The notes under the pieces are model-generated. The model was given only the letters and a program-made list of their open reading frames with translations. It had not been told where the DNA came from and searched no databases. A program made the position numbers and the translations under genes. Shown here in pieces: positions 22,558 to 31,901 of a DNA stretch of 64,000 bases (its first letter is position 1; every line of letters starts with the position of its first letter). Location of the stretch: positions 4,464,001 to 4,528,000 of the forward strand of contig CP018628.1 of NCBI GenBank assembly GCA_002271215.1. Direction: 5' to 3'. This DNA is from Lelliottia jeotgali. Lineage in GTDB: Bacteria; Pseudomonadota; Gammaproteobacteria; Enterobacterales; Enterobacteriaceae.

Positions 22558-23860
22558 ACAGCCGTCCCAACACGCTAAACCACAGATAATCCAGCGGCAA
22601 CAGCACCACATACGTCGCTACCGCCAGCGCCAGACACAGCAACATTCCCGCTCTTGCAGGCACTTTCCCCAGCCCCATCGCCACCACAATCGGCGACGCC
22701 TGATACGGCAGCAGCGGCGTGGAATATCCCAGCACCTGAATCATAATCACCGACAGCAGCGGAAAACCGGTCGCATCCGAGAAACTTTGCGCAAGCGTGG
22801 TGTACAGCGCGGGTACGCCGTTGGCAGTCATAATGAAATTGAGCGCCGTGGTGATGCCGGTCAGGGCGAGGAAACTGGTGAACGGTTTATCCGCATCAAG
22901 CGGCATCAGGCGCAATAGCGCTTCGCCGACGGCACTGCCGATACCCGTTTGCGTCACCGTGATCGCCAGCCCCAAAATCCCCGCTACGTAGATACAGGTG
23001 CGCATATTCACCCCCGCCGAAAACTCCTCGCCGGTGATAAAGCCAATGCGCGGCAGCATCACGATCACCGACGCCGCCAGCCCCGTCCAGGCCGGACCAA
23101 CGCCGTGCCAGCTCTCCGTCACCCACATCACCAGCACCACCGCCAGCAGCCATGCCAGACGCTTTTCGTCGCGCCCCATCGGCTCTGCGGGAGCGAGATC
23201 TCGCGCGGGTTTCGGCGCACCCGGAAACAGCCAGCAGATCAGACCAATCAGAATCAGGCCTTTGAGAATGCCGAGCACCGGCGTGTGCAGCAGCAGATAC
23301 GGCACGTAATTCAGGTGGATGCCGTAAGAGCCTTCCGCCGCGCCGCTCATCACCAGGTTCGGGACGTTAGCGGGCAGGATGGTCGCAGAGAGCTGGAAAG
23401 TGCCGAACCCAACGGCCAGCGCCAGGCCATACCACGCCCGCGAGCCGTCCGCGATGTTGGCCCGTTTCGCCATCGCCGCCACAATTGGCATCAGTAGCGC
23501 GATGCGTCCCATGTTCGACGGCATCACAAACGCCAGGGCATAACTCAGCAGTACCACGCTTGCCACCATCAGCGGCCAAGAATCGGTAAGCTTCGCTGAG
23601 AGTGCCCGCGCGGCCCTGTCCGCCAGACCCGTTTTGCGGATCGCCACGCCGAGCACGAATCCGCTGAACACCAGCCAAAACGCCGAGGAAGCAAAGCCGC
23701 CAAAAATCACATCTGGCGGCGCGATTTTGGCGGTCATCGCCGCCGTGAAGAACAGCAGCGCGGTGATAAATTCCGGCAGGAGCGAGGTCGCCCACAGCAC
23801 GATGGTGACGCCAACGATAACCGAGGGCAGGAACAGAGGGTGGGTAAACCAGAGCGACAT
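22556..23860 (-). CDS. SLC13/DASS-family anion permease
   Basis: The 434-residue protein is a polytopic inner-membrane carrier with 11-12 hydrophobic segments. The motifs LPANVPNLVMSGAAEG near residue 162 and NFIMTANGVPALYTTLAQ near residue 340 resemble the paired SNT-like substrate/sodium hairpins of divalent anion:Na+ symporters (CitT/YbhI relatives). The substrate, probably a di- or tricarboxylate or sulfate-like anion, cannot be told from sequence. An AGGAGACAGGT ribosome site precedes the ATG. As I recall, K-12 has no such gene between tpiA and cdh, so this is accessory. No regulator is adjacent. Confidence 0.8.
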   Translation of the reverse strand: MSLWFTHPLFLPSVIVGVTIVLWATSLLPEFITALLFFTAAMTAKIAPPDVIFGGFASSAFWLVFSGFVLGVAIRKTGLADRAARALSAKLTDSWPLMVASVVLLSYALAFVMPSNMGRIALLMPIVAAMAKRANIADGSRAWYGLALAVGFGTFQLSATILPANVPNLVMSGAAEGSYGIHLNYVPYLLLHTPVLGILKGLILIGLICWLFPGAPKPARDLAPAEPMGRDEKRLAWLLAVVLVMWVTESWHGVGPAWTGLAASVIVMLPRIGFITGEEFSAGVNMRTCIYVAGILGLAITVTQTGIGSAVGEALLRLMPLDADKPFTSFLALTGITTALNFIMTANGVPALYTTLAQSFSDATGFPLLSVIMIQVLGYSTPLLPYQASPIVVAMGLGKVPARAGMLLCLALAVATYVVLLPLDYLWFSVLGRL

Positions 23861-23933
23861 ACCTGTCTCCTGTAGATTTTTTCAGCAAGTCTACGGGGAC
23901 AGGCAGCGCGAGTAAACGCGATTTATGGTGGGG

Positions 23934-24677
23934 TTACTGGAGGATACGGCATTGATGATCCTGCAATTCCTCAGCGGACGCGCGGTTAAGCAGCAGCAGA
24001 TTGCGCTCCGTCGCCAGCAGCACAAAAGAACCGTCGGACTGCTGGGCCATCGCCAGCGCAAAGCGGCCCATGTGCTCGCGCGCTTCCGGCAGTTCATCCG
24101 CCAGCATCATAAACGGGCTGCGCTGCACCAGCTCGTTTTCCGTCACTCGTCGCGCCAGATATTCATGCCCTTCCAGCCCGCCGGGGAACGGCAGCCACTG
24201 GGTGCTGATCTGCCCCTGATTCGCATCCAGCTTTTCCCGCACGTCGGCGCACAGGCAGGAGATGTGAATATGGAAGTGATTTTGCGTGCGCCCGGTCGGG
24301 GAGTTGATGGTCAAGGAGACCGCGCTGTCAGGCACATCCGCGCCGCGCTTCATGCTCATAAAATTGCGCGACTGCCACGCCAGCCAGAAAAAGTTAGGTG
24401 TTTGCGGTTCAGTGAGCAGCGGGCTTTCGGTGCCGTTGATGCGGTACGTAGGCATCAGGAGATACTGCAGCGGGCCATTGCGGTCTTTAAACACCACATA
24501 CCCGGCGTCCGGTTTGACCTGCGCGCACGGCGCGGGCTGGCGGTTGTTCAGCTGATTCGGCAGACACTGGTCGAGAACGATATGGCGCAACGCGTCCGGA
24601 TTGCCGGTCTTCATCCACAGCCAGCCGCCAGCGGCGAGGACAACGACAGCCGCAATGAGGGCAATGATCTTCTTCAT
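23934..24677 (-). CDS. cdh: CDP-diacylglycerol pyrophosphatase
   Basis: Cdh hydrolyses CDP-diacylglycerol to phosphatidate and CMP at the inner membrane. From the ATG at 24677 ([11 protein letters not shown]) the product has 247 residues with one N-terminal membrane anchor. The histidine-triad-like motif NHFHIHISC near residue 145 is the likely catalytic site. The preceding in-frame ATG at 24725 would prepend a charged stretch not seen in the family. The family's CAxVKP and [13 protein letters not shown] blocks are present. Confidence 0.92.
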   Translation of the reverse strand: MKKIIALIAAVVVLAAGGWLWMKTGNPDALRHIVLDQCLPNQLNNRQPAPCAQVKPDAGYVVFKDRNGPLQYLLMPTYRINGTESPLLTEPQTPNFFWLAWQSRNFMSMKRGADVPDSAVSLTINSPTGRTQNHFHIHISCLCADVREKLDANQGQISTQWLPFPGGLEGHEYLARRVTENELVQRSPFMMLADELPEAREHMGRFALAMAQQSDGSFVLLATERNLLLLNRASAEELQDHQCRILQ

Positions 24678-24732
24678 AACGCGTTCCCTGTTTTCGTAAG
24701 AGGCGAAAGAGTAACGCAAAATCATGACAAAT

Positions 24733-24763
24733 AAAAAAGCCCGGCGGATTTCTCGCGCCGGGC
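24733..24763 (-). terminator. sbp terminator
   Basis: On the minus strand GCCCGGCG-loop-CGCCGGGC is followed by TTTTTT, between the sbp stop and cdh start. It is a canonical intrinsic terminator for sbp. Confidence 0.9.
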
Positions 24764-24781
24764 CACCGTGTCATGCGTTGA

Positions 24782-25771
24782 TTAGCGTTTGCTGATCTGG
24801 TCGAAGGTACCGCCGTTAGAGAAGTGCTCTTTCTGCGCTTTCGCCCAGCCGCCAAACTCCTCGTCGATGGTAAACAGCTTCAGTTTCGGGAACTCGCCGT
24901 CGTATTTTTTCGCCACAGCCGCATCACGCGGACGGTAGAAGTTCTTCGCGGCGATCTCCTGGCCTTCCGGCGAGTAGAGATATTTCAGATAGGCTTCTGC
25001 CACCGCTTTGGTGTCTTTCTTCTCGACCACTTTGTCGACGATGGAAACGGTCGGTTCCGCCAGAATCGATTCGCTTGGCGTCACGATTTCAAACTTGTCT
25101 TTGCCCAGTTCGTTGGTCGCCAGCAGCGCTTCGTTTTCCCATGCAATCAGCACATCACCGATACCGCGTTCGACGAAGGTATTGGTTGCGCCACGTGCGC
25201 CGGAGTCCAGCACTTCAACGTTTTTAAACAGGGATTTGACGAACTCCTGCGCTTTGGCCTGGTCGCCGTTGTTGTGATGCAGGGCGTAGCCCCACGCCGC
25301 CAGGTAGTTCCAGCGTGCGCCGCCGGAGCTTTTCGGGTTCGGGGTGATGACCGAAACGCCCGGTTTAATCAGGTCGTTCCAGTCATGAATCTGTTTCGGG
25401 TTGCCTTTACGCACCAGGAAGACGATGGTCGAGGTGTACGGCGCAGAGTTGTCCGGCAGGCGTTTAATCCAGTTCTTATCAATACGACCACGTTCCGCAA
25501 TGGCGTCCACGTCATAGGCCAGCGCCAGCGTGACCACGTCGGCTTCAATGCCGTTGATGACAGACGTCGCTTGTTTGCCCGAGCCACCGTGCGACTGGCG
25601 AATCACCACGTTATCGCCGGTTTCTTGTTTGTAGTGGGCCGCAAAGGCTTTGTTGTATTGATCGTAAAGCTCACGCGTCGGATCGTACGACACGTTCAGT
25701 AGCTGGATATCCTTCGCCAGAACGCTGCTTGATGCCAGCAATAACGTTAACCCCACGCCCCATTTATTCAT
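24782..25771 (-). CDS. sbp: Periplasmic sulfate-binding protein
   Basis: Sbp delivers sulfate to the CysTWA importer. The start at 25771 ([19 protein letters not shown]) gives 329 residues with a 19-residue signal peptide ending Val-Leu-Ala. The family blocks [19 protein letters not shown] near residue 63 and [12 protein letters not shown] near residue 150 line the sulfate site. An ORF extension to 25828 is not supported. CysB control is expected from homologues; I saw only an AT-rich upstream region. Confidence 0.96.
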   Translation of the reverse strand: MNKWGVGLTLLLASSSVLAKDIQLLNVSYDPTRELYDQYNKAFAAHYKQETGDNVVIRQSHGGSGKQATSVINGIEADVVTLALAYDVDAIAERGRIDKNWIKRLPDNSAPYTSTIVFLVRKGNPKQIHDWNDLIKPGVSVITPNPKSSGGARWNYLAAWGYALHHNNGDQAKAQEFVKSLFKNVEVLDSGARGATNTFVERGIGDVLIAWENEALLATNELGKDKFEIVTPSESILAEPTVSIVDKVVEKKDTKAVAEAYLKYLYSPEGQEIAAKNFYRPRDAAVAKKYDGEFPKLKLFTIDEEFGGWAKAQKEHFSNGGTFDQISKR

Positions 25772-25896
25772 CTTCCAACTCTCATTATGTTGTGTTTGAT
25801 GAATGCAGCGTGCCAGAAAGCGAACCAATGATTAAAGAATAAAAAAAGATTGGCTATAACGGAGTGGAATAAAAAATGTTCAGCGGAGGTAAAAGC

Positions 25897-25925
25897 AAAA
25901 CGGTAACCCAAAGGTTACCGTTTTT
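25897..25925. terminator. Hairpin between pfkA and sbp
   Basis: AAAACGGTAACC-CAAA-GGTTACCGTTTT is a perfect 12-bp inverted repeat with T-rich flanks on both strands. It lies beyond the pfkA stop and the repeats, so it probably ends pfkA transcription. Confidence 0.8.
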
Positions 25926-25933
25926 AGTGTCGG

Positions 25934-25975
25934 CTCCCTCTCCCCGTGGGAGAGGGTTGGGGTGAGGGCATCAGG
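25934..25975. repeat. Half copy of the long intergenic repeat
   Basis: CTCCCTCTCCCCGTGGGAGAGGG hairpin followed by TTGGGGTGAGGGCATCAGGCC is the right half of the element at 17118-17206. It sits between pfkA and sbp, next to a REP pair. Confidence 0.8.
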
Positions 25976-25997
25976 CCGCATTGAACCCCGGTGTTTC

Positions 25998-26064
25998 GTA
26001 GGGCGGATAAGCGCAGCGCCATCCGCCTTTTTTGCCCGGTGGCGCTGACGCTTACCGGGCCTAC
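25998..26064. repeat. REP pair (BIME) after pfkA
   Basis: Two REP units in opposite orientation, 25998-26027 (GTAGGGCGG...CCGCC) and 26034-26064 (GCCCGGTGG...GGGCCTAC), lie 19 bp downstream of the pfkA stop. Confidence 0.87.
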
Positions 26065-26082
26065 GATGTTCGCGAGAGCTAA

Positions 26083-27045
26083 TTAGTACAGCTTTTTCGC
26101 GCAGTCCAGCCAGTCACCTTTGAACGGACGCTTCATGCTTTCAATCGCGTCGATGATGTCATGGTGAACCAGTTTCTCGTTCTGAATACCCACGCAACGA
26201 CCGCCGTGGCCTTGCAGCAGCAGATCGATCGCGTAAGCGCCCATACGGGAAGCCAGAATACGGTCGTAAGGACCCGGAGAGCCGCCGCGCTGAATGTGGC
26301 CCAGAACCGTGGCGCGCGTTTCGCGTTTGGTTTCGGTCTCGATGTATTTCGCCAGTTCGTCAACGTCGCAGATGTGCTCGGTGATAGCGACGATAGCGTG
26401 TTTCTTGCCTTTCGCGATACCGGCTTTGATTTCGTTAACCAGATCTTCACGGCTAAATTCAACTTCTGGCACCACGATGAACTCGCAGCCGCCCGCAATC
26501 GCTGCCGCCAGGGTCAGGTCGCCACAGTAGCGGCCCATCACTTCAACGATGGAGATACGCTGGTGAGAAGAAGAGGTGTCACGCAGACGGTCAATCGCTT
26601 CAACAACGGTACCCAGCGCGGTGAAGAAGCCGATGGTGTAGTCGGTGCCTTTGATATCGTTGTCGATGGTGCCCGGCAGACCGATGCACGGGAAGCCCAT
26701 TTCAGTCAGACGTTTTGCACCCATATACGAACCGTCACCGCCGATAACCACCAGCGCGTCCAGGCCGCGTTTTTTCATGTTTTCGATAGCCACCTGACGG
26801 ATGTGCTCTTCGCGGAATTCCGGGAAGCGTGCGGAACCGAGGAAGGTACCGCCACGGTTGATCATGTCAGATACACTGTAGCGATCCAGTTGAACCATGC
26901 GGTCTTCGTACAGACCCAGGTAACCGTCATACACGCCAAAAATTTCCAGACCTTCGGTCAACGCTGCACGAACCACTCCACGAATGGCGGCGTTCATGCC
27001 TGGCGCATCACCGCCGCTTGTTAACACACCGATTTTCTTAATCAT
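26083..27045 (-). CDS. pfkA: 6-phosphofructokinase isozyme I
   Basis: PfkA phosphorylates fructose-6-phosphate with ATP, the committed step of glycolysis. The start at 27045 ([18 protein letters not shown]) follows an AGAGG ribosome site and gives 320 residues as in E. coli; the ORF extension to 27129 is not credible. The ATP motif GGDGSYMGA near residue 102 and the catalytic [16 protein letters not shown] near residue 124 are intact, as is [10 protein letters not shown] near residue 169. A Cra-like operator lies upstream. Confidence 0.97.
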   Translation of the reverse strand: MIKKIGVLTSGGDAPGMNAAIRGVVRAALTEGLEIFGVYDGYLGLYEDRMVQLDRYSVSDMINRGGTFLGSARFPEFREEHIRQVAIENMKKRGLDALVVIGGDGSYMGAKRLTEMGFPCIGLPGTIDNDIKGTDYTIGFFTALGTVVEAIDRLRDTSSSHQRISIVEVMGRYCGDLTLAAAIAGGCEFIVVPEVEFSREDLVNEIKAGIAKGKKHAIVAITEHICDVDELAKYIETETKRETRATVLGHIQRGGSPGPYDRILASRMGAYAIDLLLQGHGGRCVGIQNEKLVHHDIIDAIESMKRPFKGDWLDCAKKLY

Positions 27046-27138
27046 GACTACCTCTGAACTTAGGAATGCAAAAATGAAATCTGTTGCCGGAAGACATCTA
27101 TTCGACCAATACTCCAAATAGTATATCAATCACTTCCA

Positions 27139-27154
27139 GCTGAATTGATTCAGG
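27139..27154. promoter_or_regulatory. Cra (FruR)-like operator upstream of pfkA
   Basis: GCTGAATTGATTCAGG contains perfect TGAAT/ATTCA arms and resembles the Cra consensus TGAAWCGNTTCA. It lies about 95-110 bp upstream of pfkA, which Cra represses in E. coli. The centre (TG for CG) deviates. Confidence 0.55.
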
Positions 27155-27216
27155 TCAGACCCAATGGCGGTAATTTATCCACAAAATGCTGGCCTGGCTC
27201 ACTTTTTTACAACGAA

Positions 27217-28122
27217 TTACGAAAGCTCAAAATGTCCTTTGCCTTCCTTGGGTACGACTGAGCAGGGGTCCTGGTGAATAATCACGTCTGAACCAGGGAA
27301 ACGTCGCAAAATCGCCTGCTCTACCTGTTCAGCCACTAAATGCGCCTGAACCAGCGGTAAGTTGTCTTCCATTTCTAAATGAATCTGAATAAAGCGGGTC
27401 GGCCCTGACTGCCGCGTACGAAGATCGTGAGCACCGCTGACGCCGGGCCAGGAGGTCACGATTTCAAAGATTTCTTCTCGTTCAGCATCGGGAAGCGCGC
27501 GGTCCAGAAGTGATTGCACCGCTTCATACGCCATGCGTAAGGCGCTGTATAAAATATAAACCCCAATCCCTAACGCGAACAACGCGTCGGCACGATGCCA
27601 TCCGTACCACGCCAGTCCGAGCGCAATAAGAATCGCGCCATTCATCATAACATCAGACTGATAATGAAGCATATCCGCCCGTACTGCCTGACTTTGCGTT
27701 TTGCGAACCACCCAGCGCTGGAACGTTACAAGAACAATTGTGCTAATAAGTGCGATAACGGTGACCACCACGCCAACGCCCGGATCTTTCATCGGTGTCG
27801 GTGACGCCAGATGCTGAATGCCGGTCAAAAACAGGAACAGCGCCGAACCGGAAATAAACATACTTTGCGCCAGCGCCGCCAGCGATTCCGCTTTGCCGTG
27901 GCCGAACGTGTGTTCTTCATCCGCCGGTTGCAGCGAATAGCGCACCACCAGCAGGTTGGTGAGGGATGCGGCAATATCCACCAGCGAGTCCACCAGCGCT
28001 GCCAGAATACTGACCGAGCCGGTATACCACCACGCAAAAATTTTGATTAGCAGCAAACACGACGCCATAACCGTCGCGGCGATTGCGGCACGGCTCACCA
28101 GCCGGCCATAGGATTGATTCAT
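27217..28122 (-). CDS. fieF: Ferrous-iron/zinc efflux pump FieF
   Basis: FieF (YiiP) is a homodimeric cation diffusion facilitator that exports Fe2+ and Zn2+ in exchange for protons. The start at 28122 ([13 protein letters not shown]) gives 301 residues. Six transmembrane helices carry the metal site in ALVDSLVD near residue 43 and MLHYQSDV near residue 151. A cytoplasmic ferredoxin-like domain with the IHLEMED segment follows. A five-residue upstream extension lacks support. It is convergent in neither direction; cpxP lies upstream on the same strand. Confidence 0.96.
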   Translation of the reverse strand: MNQSYGRLVSRAAIAATVMASCLLLIKIFAWWYTGSVSILAALVDSLVDIAASLTNLLVVRYSLQPADEEHTFGHGKAESLAALAQSMFISGSALFLFLTGIQHLASPTPMKDPGVGVVVTVIALISTIVLVTFQRWVVRKTQSQAVRADMLHYQSDVMMNGAILIALGLAWYGWHRADALFALGIGVYILYSALRMAYEAVQSLLDRALPDAEREEIFEIVTSWPGVSGAHDLRTRQSGPTRFIQIHLEMEDNLPLVQAHLVAEQVEQAILRRFPGSDVIIHQDPCSVVPKEGKGHFELS

Positions 28123-28211
28123 AAACACTCCTGTCATGCCATGCCGCTAGTATAACGGATGGCAAAGGAGTCAAAGGATGAATAAACGGTTAACAAACTT
28201 GAATGAAGGGC

Positions 28212-28269
28212 AAAAAAAACCCCCACATCATGTGGGGGAAGACAGGGATGGTGTCTATGGCAAGGAAAA
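28212..28269 (-). ncRNA. cpxQ: CpxQ small RNA (cpxP 3'-UTR)
   Basis: The minus strand after the cpxP stop begins TTTTCCTTGCCATAGACACC, continues CATCCCTGTCTTCCCCC, and ends in a CCCCCACATGATGTGGGGG terminator with eight T residues. This 58-nt stretch matches the processed Hfq-dependent sRNA CpxQ as I remember it from E. coli and Salmonella, released by RNase E from cpxP mRNA to repress envelope-protein mRNAs. Both the seed-rich 5' part and the terminator stem are conserved; the loop differs slightly. Confidence 0.88.
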
Positions 28270-28275
28270 CAGGGT

Positions 28276-28776
28276 CTACTGGTTACTACGGGTATTGCTA
28301 CTGAAAAACTTTGTCTCAGAGCTTTGTTGCATCCGGGCAACCTCACGCAACTGGTCCATCCGTTGCTGATGTTTGTCGTTCAAAACCGCTTGCTGCTCGG
28401 GCGATAACAGGTGGAACATTTGGTTGCGGACCCTGGCCATTTCGACCTGGCGGGCAACTTGCTCCTGAGCCATCTTTTCTGCCTGAGCGCGTACAGCGCT
28501 TTCGTCAAAATTTTCTGCGGTGACAAGGCGATGCATTGTCTCCATTTCGCTAACATTAACAGGGAGTCGATCGTGTCGTGCCCTGTGCATCAGATCTCGC
28601 ATCTGTTGACGCTGATGTTCGGTTAAACTTATGCCGTCAAACATATTACTTTGGCCACTGTGCTGCGTAGTGCCCTCTACCGAGGGACCGTTATCGCCGG
28701 TGATGACTCCAGCAGCCTGGCTAAGAGCACTAAACGCCAGTGTTGAGGCCATGACGGCAGCGGTAACTATGCGCAT
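28276..28776 (-). CDS. cpxP: Periplasmic Cpx accessory protein CpxP
   Basis: CpxP is a periplasmic adaptor that damps CpxA signalling and delivers misfolded proteins to DegP. The start at 28776 ([11 protein letters not shown]) gives 166 residues with a signal peptide cleaved after about residue 21. Two LTxxQ-type motifs are visible, LTEHQ near residue 50 and LSPEQ near 127. The gene is divergent from cpxRA and preceded by a perfect CpxR box. Its 3'-UTR encodes CpxQ. Confidence 0.95.
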   Translation of the reverse strand: MRIVTAAVMASTLAFSALSQAAGVITGDNGPSVEGTTQHSGQSNMFDGISLTEHQRQQMRDLMHRARHDRLPVNVSEMETMHRLVTAENFDESAVRAQAEKMAQEQVARQVEMARVRNQMFHLLSPEQQAVLNDKHQQRMDQLREVARMQQSSETKFFSSNTRSNQ

Positions 28777-28856
28777 CACTTGCTCCCAAAATCTTTCGTG
28801 TCGCGATTCAACGAGAGACATCTTACGATTCGGGCTGCAAACATGCGTCAGGGGGT

Positions 28857-28871
28857 GTAAAACAACGTAAA
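28857..28871. promoter_or_regulatory. CpxR box between cpxP and cpxR
   Basis: GTAAA-ACAAC-GTAAA is a perfect match to the CpxR consensus GTAAA(N5)GTAAA. It lies in the divergent control region, 81 bp upstream of cpxP and 56 bp upstream of cpxR. Confidence 0.9.
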
Positions 28872-28926
28872 GTCATGGATTAGATAGCCTTGATGTCGTA
28901 ATTTCTGCCTCGGAGGTATTTAAACA

Positions 28927-29625
28927 ATGAATAAAATCCTGTTAGTTGATGATGACCGAGAGCTCACCTCTCTTTTGAAAGAGTTGCTCGACATGGAAGG
29001 CTTTAATGTTCTGGTTGCCCACGACGGGGAACAAGCGCTAAGTCTGCTTGATGACAGCATCGATTTACTTTTGCTTGACGTGATGATGCCGAAGAAAAAC
29101 GGTATTGATACGTTGAAAGAATTACGCCAGACACACCAGACGCCTGTAATTATGCTGACCGCGCGCGGCAGCGAACTGGATCGCGTTCTCGGCCTTGAGC
29201 TGGGCGCGGATGACTATTTACCTAAACCGTTCAACGACCGTGAACTGGTGGCCCGTATTCGCGCGATCCTGCGCCGTTCCCACTGGAGCGAGCAGCAGCA
29301 GAATACCGACAACAGCTCTCCGACCCTGGAAGTGGACTCCCTGAGCCTGAACCCAGGTCGTCAGGAAGCGAGCTTCGACGGCCAGACGCTGGAGCTGACC
29401 GGCACCGAGTTCACCCTGCTGTATCTGCTGGCGCAGCATCTCGGCCAGGTGGTATCGCGTGAACACTTAAGCCAGGAAGTGCTCGGCAAGCGTCTTACGC
29501 CGTTTGACCGCGCCATCGACATGCACATCTCTAACCTGCGCCGTAAGCTGCCGGAGCGCAAAGACGGTCACCCGTGGTTTAAAACCTTGCGTGGTCGCGG
29601 TTATCTGATGGTTTCCGCTTCATGA
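28927..29625 (+). CDS. cpxR: Envelope stress response regulator CpxR
   Basis: CpxR is an OmpR/PhoB-family response regulator activated by CpxA. The 232-residue protein has the acidic pocket VDDD at residues 7-10, phospho-acceptor Asp51 in LLLLDVMMP and Lys in DDYLPKPF near residue 104. A winged-helix DNA-binding domain fills about residues 130-230. It overlaps cpxA by 4 bp (ATGA), so the pair is co-translated. Confidence 0.97.
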   Translation: MNKILLVDDDRELTSLLKELLDMEGFNVLVAHDGEQALSLLDDSIDLLLLDVMMPKKNGIDTLKELRQTHQTPVIMLTARGSELDRVLGLELGADDYLPKPFNDRELVARIRAILRRSHWSEQQQNTDNSSPTLEVDSLSLNPGRQEASFDGQTLELTGTEFTLLYLLAQHLGQVVSREHLSQEVLGKRLTPFDRAIDMHISNLRRKLPERKDGHPWFKTLRGRGYLMVSAS

Positions 29626-30995
29626 TAGGCAGTTTAACCGCCCGCATCTTCGCCATTTTCTGGCTGACGCTGGCACTGGTTTTAATGCTGGTTTTGATGT
29701 TGCCCAAACTCGACTCACGCCAGATGACGGAGCTTCTCGACAGCGAGCAGCGTCAGGGCGTGATGATCGAGCAACACGTGGAAGCCGAACTGGCAAACGA
29801 CCCGCCTAACGATTTGATGTGGTGGCGCAGGCTGTTTCGCGCTATCGACAAGTGGGCGCCGCCCGGACAACGCCTGCTGCTGGTCACCAGCGAAGGCCGC
29901 GTGATCGGTGCGGAACGCAATGAAATGCAGATCATCCGCAACTTCATTGGCCAGGCGGATAACGCCGATCACCCGCAGAAAAAGAAATACGGTCGGGTAG
30001 AAATGGTAGGGCCATTTTCCATCAAGGATGGGGAAGATAATTACCAACTCTATCTGATTCGACCGGCGAGCAGCTCCCAGACCGACTTTATCAACCTGCT
30101 GTTTGACCGACCGCTGCTGCTGCTGATTGTCACCATGCTGCTGAGTTCTCCCTTGCTGTTATGGCTGGCGTGGAGCCTGGCAAAACCGGCGCGTAAGCTG
30201 AAAAATGCCGCCGATGAAGTGGCGCAGGGCAACCTGCGACAGCACCCGGAACTGGAAGCCGGGCCGCAAGAATTTCTCGCCGCCGGGGCCAGCTTTAACC
30301 AGATGGTGACCGCACTTGAGCGGATGATGACCACCCAGCAACGCCTGCTGTCGGACATCTCCCACGAGCTGCGCACACCGCTGACGCGCTTACAGCTGGG
30401 CACCGCATTACTGCGTCGTCGCAGCGGAGAGAGCAAAGAGCTGGAGCGTATCGAGATGGAAGCGCATCGTCTCGACAGCATGATCAACGATCTGCTGGTG
30501 ATGTCGCGCAATCAGCAGAAAAACGCGCTGGTGAGCGAAACGGTGAAAGCCAACCACCTGTGGCATGAGGTGCTGGACAACGCGGCGTTCGAAGCGGAGC
30601 AGATGGGGAAATCCTTCACCGTCAACTTCCCGCCTGGCCCGTGGCCGCTGTACGGTAACCCCAACACGCTGGAGAGCGCGCTGGAGAATATCGTGCGTAA
30701 CGCCCTGCGCTACTCGCATACGAAGATTGAGGTGGCGTTCTCGGTCGATAAAGACGGCATCACCATCAACGTGGATGATGACGGTCCAGGCGTGAGCCCG
30801 GAAGACCGCGAGCAGATTTTCCGCCCGTTCTATCGCACCGATGAAGCGCGCGATCGTGAATCCGGTGGGACAGGGCTGGGGCTGGCGATTGTCGAGACCG
30901 CCATTCAGCAGCATCGTGGCTGGGTGAAAGCCGATGATAGCCCGCTGGGTGGATTGCGCTTAACGCTGTGGTTGCCGCTGTATAAGCGTTCGTAG
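29622..30995 (+). CDS. cpxA: Envelope stress sensor histidine kinase CpxA
   Basis: CpxA senses periplasmic misfolding and phosphorylates CpxR. The 457-residue protein has a first transmembrane helix at about 8-29, a periplasmic sensor domain, a second helix at about 164-184 and a HAMP linker. The phospho-accepting His lies in SDISHELRTPLTR near residue 248. The ATPase N, G1 and G2 boxes follow (ENIVRNALRYS, DDDGPGV, GTGLGLAIV). Three REP units follow the stop. Confidence 0.97.
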   Translation: MIGSLTARIFAIFWLTLALVLMLVLMLPKLDSRQMTELLDSEQRQGVMIEQHVEAELANDPPNDLMWWRRLFRAIDKWAPPGQRLLLVTSEGRVIGAERNEMQIIRNFIGQADNADHPQKKKYGRVEMVGPFSIKDGEDNYQLYLIRPASSSQTDFINLLFDRPLLLLIVTMLLSSPLLLWLAWSLAKPARKLKNAADEVAQGNLRQHPELEAGPQEFLAAGASFNQMVTALERMMTTQQRLLSDISHELRTPLTRLQLGTALLRRRSGESKELERIEMEAHRLDSMINDLLVMSRNQQKNALVSETVKANHLWHEVLDNAAFEAEQMGKSFTVNFPPGPWPLYGNPNTLESALENIVRNALRYSHTKIEVAFSVDKDGITINVDDDGPGVSPEDREQIFRPFYRTDEARDRESGGTGLGLAIVETAIQQHRGWVKADDSPLGGLRLTLWLPLYKRS

Positions 30996-31005
30996 TCGCT
31001 GTGGT

Positions 31006-31130
31006 GCCGGGTGGCGGCTTCGCCTTACCCGGCCTACGAATTCTGTGCGGGCTTTGTACCGGGTGGCGGCTTCGCCTTACCCGGCCTACAAAACCTAATC
31101 GTAGGCCCGGTAAGCGTAGCGCCACCGGGC
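31006..31130. repeat. Triple REP (BIME) after cpxA
   Basis: Three REP units occupy 31006-31037, 31058-31089 and 31101-31130. The first two are nearly identical direct copies (GCCGGGTGGCGGCTTCGCC) and the third is inverted. The array sits between convergent cpxA and yiiM. Confidence 0.9.
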
Positions 31131-31152
31131 GACACTGGCCGCACGGAAACCC

Positions 31153-31827
31153 CTACTTCCCCCACAATCTCCGCGAATTATCCTCGATCTGCATGCTAAT
31201 GCGCCGCTTCTGCATCGTTCTCGTCCAGCTGGTCGATAACCCCGCCGCCGACAACAAACGACGATACTGCTCATCATCAAACGGCATATGCCACGCAATC
31301 GCGCAGGCATCATAAACCGACACATCGCTGAGCCTGGAGGCCAGCTCCAGTGGCGCATCCGCCGACACTTTCCCAGCCAGAATCACCCGATACAGCCAGC
31401 CGGTTTTACCTGCCGTTTGCAGCTGCGCGGACATATCACTGATGCCAAAATGGTAGTTAAGCTTAAAACACGGCGAGCGCGGCTGCGTGACTTGAATCAA
31501 CGTATCGCCCCAGCGAAAAATGTCGCCGATAAAGACGTTTTTCTCGGTCAGACCCTCTGTCGACAGATTCTCACCAAATGCTGGCGCAACAAAAAGCTCT
31601 GCCTGCTCGGGAAATTCCCGCGCCCAGTGCGAGTAGTGCTCGCGCGGATAATGGCACAGCGCGCGCTCCGGCCCGCCGTGGATTTTTTTCTCGGCCTGCT
31701 CATCCCCCGCCAGACCTAGCTCGGTCAGGGTTAGCTCGCCGTCGACCTGCACTTTAGCAATCGCACTTGGCCGGCTGCCGTCGTAATCCCTGATTTTGCC
31801 TGTAAACACACTCACCGGATGCTGCAT
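31153..31827 (-). CDS. yiiM: MOSC-domain protein YiiM (6-N-hydroxylaminopurine resistance)
   Basis: YiiM is a molybdenum-cofactor MOSC-domain protein that detoxifies N-hydroxylated purine analogues in E. coli. The start at 31827 (MQHPVSVFTGKI) gives 224 residues, the K-12 length. The MOSC core includes LGLAGDEQAEKKIHGGPERA near residue 37 and the cysteine-containing QPRSPCFKLNYHFG near residue 115. It follows sodA on the same strand but a terminator separates them. Confidence 0.93.
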   Translation of the reverse strand: MQHPVSVFTGKIRDYDGSRPSAIAKVQVDGELTLTELGLAGDEQAEKKIHGGPERALCHYPREHYSHWAREFPEQAELFVAPAFGENLSTEGLTEKNVFIGDIFRWGDTLIQVTQPRSPCFKLNYHFGISDMSAQLQTAGKTGWLYRVILAGKVSADAPLELASRLSDVSVYDACAIAWHMPFDDEQYRRLLSAAGLSTSWTRTMQKRRISMQIEDNSRRLWGK

Positions 31828-31853
31828 GTATCGTGGCTCCTTTCTGCAGATAC

Positions 31854-31878
31854 AAAAAAAGCGAGTCATCAGACTCGC
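31854..31878 (-). terminator. sodA terminator
   Basis: On the minus strand GCGAGTC-TGAT-GACTCGC is followed by seven T residues. It ends sodA transcription before yiiM. Confidence 0.9.
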
Positions 31879-31901
31879 TTCTCGCAGGCGCTAGTGCAAC
31901 C

